Below the pieces are notes generated by a model. It worked only from the letters and a program-made list of their open reading frames with translations, searched no databases and was not told where the DNA came from. A stretch of 64,000 nt of DNA from Cyanoderma ruficeps (lineage: Eukaryota; Chordata; Aves; Passeriformes; Timaliidae): positions 4,120,941 to 4,184,940 of the forward strand of contig VZDJ01007749.1 of assembly GCA_008694505.1 (NCBI GenBank), given 5' to 3'. Made by a program: the position numbers and the translations under genes. Of this stretch, positions 35,126 through 47,200 are shown one piece after another; position 1 is the stretch's first letter, and each line of letters starts with the position of its first letter.

Positions 35126-37052
35126 AATTAAATATGGAAACACCACTCCTGTCAGGAGTTTACTGCCCGAATTAGGTAAATGGATGAAAGTACAACAAGG
35201 AAACAATACCAGGGGTAATAAAGGAGAAGGTTTAAAATGAACAGAAGTGAGAAGATTTATTGCTCTGTTCTCATGTTCCTCTTCCAGGAAACAAGAAAGT
35301 ACAGGTGGCTCTGAAGAGAATTCTATGAAGGGATTTATGAGGAGCAATTTTTAAAGCAAATACAAAAGAAAACAGAGTCCCAAGTCAGTGCTTGAATCCA
35401 GTACCCCCTGTATCAAACTTCCAGTGTCTGCACACTCACTCTGTGTGCCCACTGCTCCTCAGGAGCCACTGTTGCTAAACCACAGAACTTTCCCCTGAAG
35501 TGGAAACCTATTTGCTTTAGTTCTGGTGATCCCTCTTCTGTTGGCTCATGTATTTTTTGTGGGAGTACACACTGGACACTCTTGAAGGATCTCAAGAAGT
35601 CTCCACCTACTGTTACCAGGGTCAGCCATGAGGGCATACAAGGTTAATTAGAGCTGTACACACCATCTCTCACTTCTTAAAAATCCCTTTTTAGAGCCTC
35701 AGCTATTGGTGGTTGTGTTTTTTGTTCTGACTGGGCTCTGTATGAGTTTAAAACCCCCCAAAACATCATAGAGTAATGATTAAAGTTTGAATGTAAAGAC
35801 AGAGTGTGTTGCCTGAGGATGTTTGTTCTTCTCTTTGGCATCACCTATCAGCTGCTGGTGAAGACAGGTTCCTGAAAGAAGTGTGCCTTTTATCTTACTA
35901 GATAGGGACATTGATACTTTATTGCCAGTCTCCAAAAAGAGCTCAAAGAAACAAAACCCTTGGGGATCCTAATACAGACAGTAAGCTTAATAGTCTGCAA
36001 TAACAAAACACTCCAAAAAACCCCAACCAAACACCAAAACCCAAAAAATCTCCACATAAAATCGCCATATGATTATGAAGGTAAGGTACTGCACATTTTT
36101 TCAAGGGCATTTCTCAGAAATTAAAAAAAATTAATCATGTTCATGCACTTTCCTCTGAGGTATCTAAATTCCTTTCTAGTTACAGATAGGGATTTGAGAA
36201 AGATCATCGTCACAAAGCGAACATAAATTTGATTTCCTCATTGAGGTTTGTGAGTGGATGCCACCTCATTATTCATGAATCACTAATCATTCAGTTTTCA
36301 GCTTCTAATTGTACAAATATTGTCTAATTGTCCAGATTTATTGCATGAATTATGATCTCTTCACCTGCTTTTGAAGATGGGTGGAGTTTAATTATAGGTT
36401 TTTTCTCTGTCCTACCACCTGTCTTCCTAGAAGAGCAAGAAATGAGCAAGGTTAGCCAATTCAGCCTTGTGTTGAGGAGTCCTGGTTTTCACTATTCTCC
36501 ACAACAATTAGGAAAGCATGACTTGTTTCAATTCATTCAGTGTTTCTTCCATGGCCTACTTCCAGTGGGTCAAAGAAAGGATGTTTCAGATATCTGACCT
36601 GAAAAGCAACTTCCTTTCAAGCAGGCTTGTTAACGTGTGTTCCTTGTCTTCAGCAGCACCAAACTTAACACCTATCAGTTGTCTTTTACCTGCTTCCATG
36701 AAACATGTGAGGGAAACTTCCTATACCTGTCCTGATAATCTAACCCAACAAAATCATATCTTCTCCTTCATCTTTCTTTCTCTTCATCTGTTGACATTTT
36801 AGGAGCATCTTTTGTATTTAGCCATTATAATTCTGTCCCAGAAGGAGGCAGAGTTCACTTGCAGAGATTGGATGTTGCCCCTGTCACAGGTGGAAGCATT
36901 GTCTCCAGTGGGTGTTTCAAGGACAAAAGGGGAGGGAAGCAGCTGCAAGAACCACATGGGGTTCATTTTTATGAACAGCTGCTAAAGCACTGCCTCTGGC
37001 ATATAAAAATCCCATGATATTCCAAGATCCCTGCACAGGCAAGTAGGAGCTT

Positions 37053-37190
37053 CTGGGCCAGATAAAGTAAACTGATAACTAAGTAAAAACTAGCTAAACT
37101 AAGTAAAAAAACCCTAGTTAACTAAGTAAAAACTAGTTATGGGCCACATAAAATAAACTGAAAATAAGATAACTAAGTAAAAACTAGTTG
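37053..37190. repeat. Nested tandem repeat built on aactaagtaaaaactag
   Basis: The 17-bp core aactaagtaaaaactag occurs about four times in 115 bp. The block gggccagataaagtaaactg preceding the first core recurs as gggccacataaaataaactg about 87 bp later. This implies at least two duplication steps. It is intergenic, about 4.8 kb upstream of XDH. Confidence 0.8.
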
Positions 37191-39489
37191 CCATACCATA
37201 CCCATGCATAACTAACTTTCCACTGCTTTTCTTCACAGGAGAGGGTCTCTACACAGAAGTTGGCCTTGCTTGTTTTGTTCTGCCCCTGTGAAGGTATGAA
37301 TTAATTTTGTTTGGGAGATGGTAATACCTAGTTCTCTCTTGTCTATATACTGGATGCAGTCTAGCATGTGGCTCCTTGTCAAAACTCTGATACCAGCTAT
37401 ATGAAGTAAATTTCTATTTCATATACTCTCCTGAACCTGCCTAGGCATCTGCACAAATCCTCTGGCTGCCCTGTATATCTCACTGGTAATCCTTTCCTCA
37501 TTTCAGAATGCAGTATTTTGATGGGCAGTTCATTTGAAAGACAAGAAATCCTCCACAGCTGCTTCTGCTAACTAAGAACCTAAAAGGTTTTCCTGAATCA
37601 ACCAAATATTTGACTGTTCTATCTAGGAGGGATTTGTATGCCAAAAGCTCATGAGCATCACTCAGCTATGTAAGTCTGCCTAAGAAACAGGCTGCCCCTC
37701 TCCACAAACCCTGCCTAAACAGAAACCTGCACATCTTAGTACCTTCCACTGTGATTTCCATCTGGCTCTCACCATTAAGATGGCCGGTCTAGACTGGACA
37801 AGCATGGCAAGTCAGTCCCACACAGACTTTCAGGGGAGTTTTGTTATTACTATAGCGCAGCAGGGCAGATGCCATCATCATCACTGAAACAGGCCAGTTG
37901 TCTCAAACTGCAGCCATCATGGTCAGCTCGTATCCCCCAGACTTCTCTTCAAAACAAATTCATTCTAAATACTTTTTCACTAAGCAATAGTAACAGACCA
38001 TAAACATCAGGCAGGAAAGAAAAAGACAGTTCTGGCTCAAGAGCAGTTGCTGTAAACACAGCATGCATCATTTAAGGTGAAAATTAGAAAAGCCATACAC
38101 ATTATAGCAGTAACATTGAGGAATGCCCTTCCAAGAGAAGCAGTGCATGAAAAAGAAAAAGATGAACTGCTTAAATACTGAAAATTGAACAGCCTACAAA
38201 GTGGATAATAGCTTAAGCACATATTGCAGAAGTTGAAACTTAAATTACTTCAAGTCCTGTGTTTCTCCTCCAATTCTACCTAGTGTCCCCAAGACAGATT
38301 TTCTCAAATTACGTTCCGGATATCCTACAGTCTCAACTTGAAGTAAAAGAGCCCTCATAGTGTCAAATTTAGTTTATTAAGAGTGGACAGGGAAGCAAGC
38401 TGACTGTATGTAGAAAGCTTGTATTGATGTACATCTAAAATGTGTCTTTGAAACCCTGACTACTCAGAAGATATATTTTTAATTGCCTGGATTATTTTCA
38501 GAAGTACCTCATAGTCAGATTTGTTGTTTTCAGTGATATACCCAAGTATGAACATTTAAGGACACTGAACAGAAGTCCTATACCATTATTCCTGAAGCTT
38601 TCTAATTCATTAAGAACAAGTTACTTCCACTTTTCAGGAATTCCATTGGAAACCAGCTAGATGAAAGATTAATATATTACTTCCACTGGGCTTCTTCAAA
38701 TACTTGCATAATGAACTTGCAGATCTCAAATATTTCTGATCCTTTACCATAATTACCCTTTATACCACCTGATGACAGATATCACAAAGTTTTTATCTAC
38801 CTTCTGAATTGGAGTGGCTTCCTTTTCTAATAAAAAAGGGTTCCCCCACTGTCATTTTATATGCATTATTATGTATGAGAACAAAAGGTAGGGCTGATAG
38901 TTTTCTTGGGTTGACAGGAGGCTACTTTGCATCATTCAAGTAGGCACTGTGAGGTTTTGATATTTACTGACAAAATAATTACAGGCTGTTGCAATAAAAG
39001 CCCCAGCATGACTAATGAAGACACCTCACTGGACTACAGGTATACCTGTACTTTTGGGAGAATGCTGATGATGTATGTTGATGTAAACATGATTAACAAC
39101 CTTGTTAAATTAAGATGACAAGATGGGCTTTAACCAAACAGCTTAGAAAAATACTTGAGAGAAACAGTGAAAGAGTAAGATAAAGATGTTTGTATACAGA
39201 AATTCTCAGATTTCCTTTTCCCAGAAGGACAAGGGAAATTGTGTCCCAAGGGTTAAAAAAGTTGGGACTGCAGAAATTGATAACAGACTGTTAGTTGTTT
39301 CCTGTTCTGTTATCTCTATTGATAGTGATACAGGAATGTCCAATCACACCTGTCTGGCTTCTGCTGAGTAAAGCTGTGATTTCTTTGCAGTGGTTTTTCA
39401 GTGATCCTTCCTGGAGATAAATCAGCTCTAGAAGAGCAACTCAAGTTAAGTGGTTAAAGGAGCCATCATTACTCACTTTGTTAAAGACA

Positions 39490-39532
39490 GCACATAAAAA
39501 AAACAAACAAACAAANCAAAAACAAAAAAGTT
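39490..39532. repeat. A-rich simple repeat with one ambiguous base
   Basis: The sequence is a (CAAA)n-like run, aaaaaacaaacaaacaaa, with a single n at 39516. It resembles a retroposon poly-A tail, but no element body is recognisable beside it. Confidence 0.7.
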
Positions 39533-40589
39533 TTACTCCCTTGAACAGAGTATAAGCCATTCCATATAAACAAAAACACAGTGGAGTGGAATTCAGAACT
39601 TGAAATCCATCTCCCCTTGAAGACCATAATGGTTCCAATCCTAATTGAATTACATACATAAAAGCATTTCTGTCCCAGAGAAGTTGCACAGTGGTCCTAA
39701 AATATCATTTGGTTTATCATCACAATAGAATACTTGAGATACAAGGGAGATAATTTAAATTCTGTGTCATAAAGCTTGTGATCTACAACAAAAGCTTCAG
39801 AAAAAAAAAAAAGGGCTAAGATAGCCCAGAGGAATGACCTAGTTCTTTTCTTACTATTTTTATAGTGGCAATTACTGCAGCAGATAATAGCTTTTAGAAG
39901 GGACAAGTGTGAAGCCTGTAACATTCAACCTCCTGCATATTCCATGTCTTAGAGAATGTTAAGCATGAAGATGCAAACAGTAGCCAGCACTGAGAGCTGA
40001 AATACCACAAGTAAAACTGACAGGATTCCAGCATCATCAACACCAAGCTATTGATACCAAGTACCCACATGCTGAGGAACTTCAATGGTCATCTGAAATA
40101 CCCTCTTTTGTGCATCATCACAACATCCCATATCACAGCTCTGCATGGCAGAAAGTCAGATCTTTATTTTAGTGAATTGATCTGTTGCACTGGCCAGCAA
40201 ATATTTGTTCCTGGTATTTTCTTGTTCTGATTTAATCTCCTTAATTCAGAGAGTTACTGCTGTCAGCCACATTTACAGTGATGGTGAACAAAGATGAGGA
40301 CTAAGGCCCCAGTCTGTTATTCCCCTCTTCTCCACTGCCCCTTTAGACAGAGCAGCTGCAGTACAGGGGAAGAACCACAACCTAGCAGAAGACCCATAAG
40401 ATCAAGGAGTGGCAGCCAGTTAGAGATGTGATGATTATTATTCTAGAAACAGCTAAATGTGCTGGTAGACAGGTTTTCACTAGACACTGCTCCTGAATCC
40501 GTTTTGGATTCTTCAGAGGCTGCTGCTGTTTCTTATACTTGCCTCTTCCTTTACAAAATGAAGCCTTTAACCAAGCTGGCCTTCAGACC

Positions 40590-40628
40590 CCATCTACTGG
40601 AGTTATGATCCATCTACTGGAGTTATGT
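40590..40628. repeat. Two-copy tandem repeat, 20-bp unit
   Basis: The unit ccatctactggagttatgat is present twice in direct contact, the second copy ending one base short. It is intergenic, with no coding context. Confidence 0.8.
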
Positions 40629-43198
40629 ATTGAGTACTCTTGACTTTTCTATTAATAGAACAAATACTTAGACAAGGAGAGAGACATTGTTATTTTTATC
40701 TACTTTTTACATTCTTTAAAGTGTACAAAGCCATCCTTACAAAAGGAAGATTCTTAGAAAACCAGCCCGTTACACACATTACACTTCTCAATTCTATGTG
40801 GATAAAAAAGCTATTTTCACCTTAGAAAAGAAATTACTGCAGTACAAAATCTGGATAGCGTGCCCAAACAGCAGGACAAACAGTGATGACACTAAGGGCA
40901 AAATGTTTGGGAGTACTCAGTGTTGAACTCTTTTCTCGTTACACTCAGTGGGAGAGAAGTTAAATAAACATCAAAAGCTTTCTGAATAAGTCCACCTAGT
41001 GAGCAACCGCCGACTGTTTTTACTGAGACTAGAATCTGGACCCAGAACTTGTACATATCTTCACTTTGTTTACAGTTCTCAGGACTGATGCCCCAGAAAA
41101 AGTGATGCAAAGCCAAAATAAGATCAATTAAGCAAAAGTAAACATATTAGATTGTTTTTCCACACTGACCTGAGAGGCACAAAAACAACATAAGCTTGAA
41201 GAATAACAAAAGCATTACTAATTTCCCTGGAAGAGTGTTTGTTTCATTTTCTTGAAGAAGAAACAACTATAAAGGAGTTTATTCCGCAATGCATAATGCA
41301 GTGAATTTCCAAGGGCAGGAGAGTTTAGAGAGTTCAAAGCATATTCTCTTACCACAACTCCAATATGTCTGTTTTACCTTATTTAGTAGAAGAGCTCTAG
41401 TGAGTACAGACTCTCAAGTAATGCTTCAGTCTTTTAAGATATAAATGGAATGGTTCAATAAAAACCAATTGATAAATAAAACAACTCATAAAAATACATA
41501 TAGATAAAATTAAGTACCCACCAGTTTTGGGGCAGGGCACTGTTGATAACCTCTTTGTTTTTAGATTTTCACATCTGAGTTTCTCAGGTCTCCTAACCTG
41601 ACCAGCTTCATGTCAGCATTCCTTGTAAGAAAAAAACATAATTACCCCTGATCCTTTCCCTACATTGACATCACGGGAGGTTTGGATGCAGAAAGGTGAC
41701 ATGATGTTCAGGATAAATGAAAGGGGAAAACAATTTTAGAGTTTTCATGGTCAGGGTCTGCTTATTTATGAAAAGCTTGGCTCAGCAGTGACTTAACAAA
41801 AAGCAGGCCCCTATTGGGCCAGGAGAGGGAGAGGATCCCAGGGCTGGTCAGCTGGTCAGTGGCAGGACTGGAGGGGAGGTCAAGGGCCTGGCAGGCAGTG
41901 CCTGGGTGACGCTCCCAGTGAGGGCAGGCAGGGATGGCTAACGGGGCACCAGCAGGGTATTTCTCTTGTCTGCCCTGCTCTGGTCACTCCACAGCCTTCA
42001 GCAGGACACCAGCACTGGGAGAGGAATTACCATCACTGCTCCAGGCTAAGATGTGGTGCAGACCAGCTTCAATGCAGTGAACGTTCTCACAAGCAGACAT
42101 CAAAAGATGAGAGGACCTGCAAAAAGCCCAGGAATCCCACTGCTGGTATAAAGGACAATGGTGAGCAAGGACCAACACTCCATGGAGCCTCTGTGACCCC
42201 GACCTCAGTCTAGTGGCTGCTCTTCCCAGCTTGACATGGGCTCATGTCCAGCCTGGGAGCACCTGCTCTTCTGAGAAGGGCCATGAGAGAGACATGTAGG
42301 TAACATAACCACCAAAAGCTGCAACAACCAGGGCCTAGAGAGAGAAACAGCCAGGGAAAACCAGAGACACTTTTAAACGGAAAATTAACAAAAATAATTA
42401 AATTTCAGAGAAAAAAAGTGAGCAGAGAAAAATTATTTGATGGGACAAATAAAATAGATTCTTTGGGCAAAAGAAAAAGATGGCTAAATTATTTCAGCTA
42501 TCAATTAAAAAGTCTTCTGGCCCTGCCCAGACTCACAAGGCAGAGTAGGATGGTTTCCTGTGCAATACAACTTCTGCTGCACTGCACAGGACACTTCAAA
42601 AGCTGCCCTGACAAGCTATAAATAATTAACTTAATCCACACTGTGCAAGCAACAGAGCAAAAGATTACAAAATCCATTTATGCAATTGAGACATGCTACA
42701 TTGGGACACCCAGAATATACCTCAGCAAGATGATGGGCCTCTTCTACTTTTTATACATGAAATGAAAAACACTGGGAAAATAGATATAGCATAATGTAAA
42801 TTAGATTTAAAATGTGGAACTCCTACACTGGAAAAAAATAGAAATATTTTGTAAATTACTCATTGACATTCTGCCACACAGCATTACTAATATTGAACTT
42901 TGATGGAAAAAGATAATGCAAAAATAGTTTTTTATTCTATTTACTCCATTTTAAAAATGATACAAAATCTGACAATCTAGATAAACTATCTAAATTAATG
43001 ATATAACCTTTTTTTTCCCCTTCAATTTATATTCTGGTAAGAAAATTACAGTTTTCCTGTAAGCTTTCTTTTTTAAAAAAATTCCCCACAAATGATTTCA
43101 GCAAATTGTTTCTGATGTATTGATAATGTAAACTTCTACAAGTGCTCCCCACAACACAAAAAGTTTTTAAACCATTATGACCGACAAATTACAACTAC

Positions 43199-44265
43199 AA
43201 ATCATAGTATTGTTTAGGTTGGAAAAGACTTTCAAGATCATCAAGTCCAACTGTTAACCCAGCAGTGCCAAGTCTACCACTAAACCATGGCTCTGAGTGC
43301 CACATCCACAGATGTTTTAAATACCTCCAAGGACAGTGACTTGACCACCTCCCTGGGCAACCTGTTTCAGGGCTTGACAACCCTTTCCATGAAAGAAATT
43401 CATCCAATATAAACCTTCCTGGTGCAACCTGAGGCCATTTCCTTCTGTTCTGTCTCAGGAAAAGAGACTGACCCCCACCTGGCTACAGCCTCTTTTTCAG
43501 GTAATTGTAGAGAACAATAACGTTTCCCCTGAGCCTCCTGTTCTCCAGGCTGAGCAATCCCACCTCCCTCAGCTGCTCCTCACAGCACTTGTGCCCCAGA
43601 CTCTTCCCCAGCTCCACTGCCCTTCTCTCCAGCCCCTCAGTGTGTTTCCTGTAGTGAGGGGCCCAGAACTGAACACAGGTTTTGAGGTGTGGGCTCCCCA
43701 GTGCCAAGTACAGAGGGACAATCACTGCCCTGGTCCTGCTGGCCACACTTTCTGATGCAGACGAGGATGTCGTTGGCTTTCTTGACCACCCGGGCACACT
43801 GCCAGCTCACATTCAGCCACTATTGATCAGCATTCCCAGGTCCTTTTTCACCAGGTAGCTTTCCAGCCACTCTACCCCTAACCTGTAGTGATGTGAGTAG
43901 ATGTAGAGCCTGGAGTTGTTGTGACCCAAACGCAGGACTGCACTTCACCTTATTTAATCTATACAGCCAGCCTCAGCCCAGCAATCCAACCTGTCCAGAT
44001 CCATTTGTAGAGACTTCCTACCCTCCAGAAGATCAACACCCCCACCTAGCTTGGTGTCACCTGCAAACTGGCTGAGGGTGCACACAATCCTCTCTTCCAG
44101 ATCATTGATGAAGATATCAAACAAGACTGGCCCCAGTGCTGAGCCCTGGAAACATCACTTGTGACTGGCTACCAGCTGGATTTAACTGCTTTCACCACCA
44201 CTCACTGGGCCTGGCCACCCTGACAGCTTGTTCACCCATCCACAGCCTTTCTCTCAATCACTAAG
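43199..44265 (-). mobile_element. CR1 LINE fragment of about 1.06 kb, intergenic
   Basis: This is the longest CR1 copy in the window. The minus-strand frame reads [20 protein letters not shown] and [20 protein letters not shown], matching the CR1 ORF2 C-terminus. The higher-coordinate half (43740-44255) contains the familiar CR1 blocks around gcaatccaacctgtccagat and cttggtgtcacctgcaaact. The 3' end at 43199 has aatcatagtattgtttaggt. Frameshifts and stops show it is dead. Confidence 0.9.
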
Positions 44266-47200
44266 AAGACTCACACTATGTATGCTATTGAATCATTTGA
44301 ATATCATCATTCAACTGAAACTATTCATTTTCTTGTCTGGAGAAAACAAGCTCTTGTCACTCTTGCTTGGTGAAATTTTATAACTCTCTTCACTGACTCC
44401 CAAAGAAAAAATTCAAGACCAAATTTAACATTTCTCTTTTTTTACCCTTTTCCATGTTAAGTATGTATGAAGATGACTGCACACATCAGAGCTATTAAAC
44501 TGTTGATCTGTTTATCCCACACCTCCCACAGTATTTTAAATAAGCACCTTCAAGGTACAGAAGTGAGAGTTAGAATGACAATCTGGTTGCCAAGGTATGG
44601 CAATGCATTGGAACTCCCTTTCCTCAAGTTAAAAGAGAATTCACTCTGGATGACACCTACTTTAACAGGACAAATCTCATACTTGGAAAAGCACAGGCAG
44701 ACAACATTCTCTGAAAAGGTGACAATGCTCTGATGAAGGGGTACCAAGTGACTTACGGAGTTAAAAGAGGTTGAGAGGTTTTTTTCCACTGAGATATCAG
44801 AGGACACTTATTTGGTGCCATATTCTGTATTTTAAGCCTTCTCTTAGGTACCATGGCATTCAGCCTGGGTCAAGCAGTTCCATAAGAGGCAAACTGATTT
44901 TACAACACTCTTGGAGGCAGTGCTGCACTGAGTTAAATGCACCCAAGTTCAACAGGAGACTTTCTGTATAAATATGTCCACAGACTAAGGCAAGCAGGGG
45001 TTACAGTGTTCACACAGTCAGACAACTCATCTATGATTTTGACCAGGTATTTTGAGTTTCCCATTTAGCACCACAGAACATCAGGTGCAAAAAAGGAAAG
45101 GCTGGGATAGATGAATCTTAATATTTCCTTTTTTTCATTCCTTCAGCTTTTATTCTATCTCTTCCATAATAATTAAGACCATGACTCTTACTGCCTTCAC
45201 TTGAGCTTTTGCTCAGAATTCACTTTGTCTTTGATTCATACAGAACCGTGATTCCAAAAGTTCCTTTGAAGTATGTAAACAAAATAATAATAAATAGGTT
45301 TTGACAGTGACTCCCCTGAAGGAATTCGTTTAACTCATGTGACTACAATATCTATGCCAAAATCTTGTGTATCTCCACTGAAAACCCAAATCAATTCAGG
45401 ACTCGTGTGTTTCTGACTCCTCAGCCCATGTCTGAGTGCAGAAGCAATGCTAGACTGGAGAATCACACTCCACAGTGGATCACTGATGCTTCAACTTCTG
45501 ACCATGCTGCCAACAGAATGGTGATTACCCCTCTGTTACAGGTTGTTTGTTTGGAAACGTGATGTCATATTTTCCTTCCTTATATTTGTCCCCTATTCAG
45601 TTGTCTGCTTCTGCTCTGCAGTTTAATGACTCAAGGCTGGCTTACTGCTCCCTTCATACAGTCATTCTGACATTGCTTGAATGTCTTTCCCTCATTTAAT
45701 CTCCTTTTTCTGGGCTGTGCTTTCCAAGGACCAAGTTAAACAGAGCAACATCTTCTATTAGACTTTTTCAAACTTGTGTTCAGTAAGGTACTGTGGCTTA
45801 GGTTTTTTGCTGGTGCATCTCACTGTTCACATTTTATCAACAAAAATTTCCTTTCCCTTTTAATTACTGCTGGGCATTCTTAAGGCAGTGTAACAGCAGC
45901 CAAACCCTGCCCAGATAGGCTAAAAAACATGGTGCAAGCACATGTATTCAGGTCTGTTGTGAACATACAAAAAGCATACACCATTTTAAAAAAAGACTGA
46001 CTGCAGAAGCAGCTCTTTGATCAGCGTGTTTAAACAGCAAGAATTTAGACACCTAAGTACCTGAGTAGCTAGATACTTACATTTAATATCTTATTCAGAC
46101 ATCTGATTCTGCTGTTTTCCCTCCTGCTCCTATGACACTGAACTCTCCTCAGGAAATATTTCATGACTGCAGTCACAGGAATTAACTTCCATTCTTTTAT
46201 TGTCACCTTTCCTTCCATGAAGGAAATTAAACATTTTTTGAAATAAGAAGTGCTCATAACACACGTAGGATTTTGATAGACTCTCTGCACTTTTTTTCTT
46301 CAGCTGGTAACTTTAGTTTCCTCATTCTGAGCTTCTTCCATTTGATGCAAAGTGAACCTATACCCCGTTATCTATTCAGCACTTCTCCATTGCCTATACT
46401 CTGATTAGTCCATTGTTTTCCTCTTTCGATTCTTAGTCTTCAATATCTGGAAAAAAATTTAATCCCTCCCTTGCATCTGTGCTTTTAACCCCAGTTAAAG
46501 TCTTCCTGTTGCCAGAGCTTTTTCCTATAACAAGTTACAGCCCCCAGACAGCTTTTCTGACTCAACTATGCATTCCTCACCTAGGCTTCTATGATCAGCT
46601 TAAAGGATTTACCTAACCAACTCCAACCTTAATATCTGAGCCCTGTAGTATTTCCTAAGCAGCTTAGGAACCCAGGAAACTGGCCAAGAACATGATCATC
46701 AGGATGAAGAATCCACAGGTATATCCATCAGGCAAAGTATCACCCCAGGCCCCAATTAGACTTGGTCCATTGAATCAAAGACTGGATTCATTATCCTTGA
46801 CTTCCTTGAGAGTGAAGGCAGAAGACCTCCATCCTTGGCTAGGTAGTGCTCCTCTGCACCTCCTATTTCTGACCTCACTGTAGAGGAGACTTGGTTGCAG
46901 AAAAGAGCATCATCTGCCTAGTGGGATAGTCAGTGGCTCCTTGGTGTGGACGAGTGGGTTCTCCTTGCAGCTGTGTTCCTGCATTCCAGGATCAAGCCAG
47001 CTGCCTTCCTCCAGCCTGAGTGTCCTGCAGTTGGCAATTATGTATGGCCACTTTTGCAATTCAGTCACCACCTACAGTAGCTGTACCAAGTGGCATATTT
47101 CACCTTGTGTGGTACCTCTTACCTGGCACCCTTTAACAAAAGTACCCGAACTACATTCCCGACAAGCCAGGACCAAAACCAAGGTGGAGAACTCCAGAAA

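Larger units (their letters stand above)
32729..43198. other. Intergenic DNA upstream of XDH
   Basis: AT-rich DNA without a recognisable gene. It holds the small tandem repeats near 34.35, 37.05 and 40.59 kb, simple repeats near 35.05 and 39.5 kb, and a GC-rich patch starting near 41.8 kb. A TAAT-rich stretch near 36.18-36.36 kb looks like conserved noncoding DNA but cannot be tested here. In mammals SRD5A2 is the next gene on this side; none of its exons is recognisable. Confidence 0.7.
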
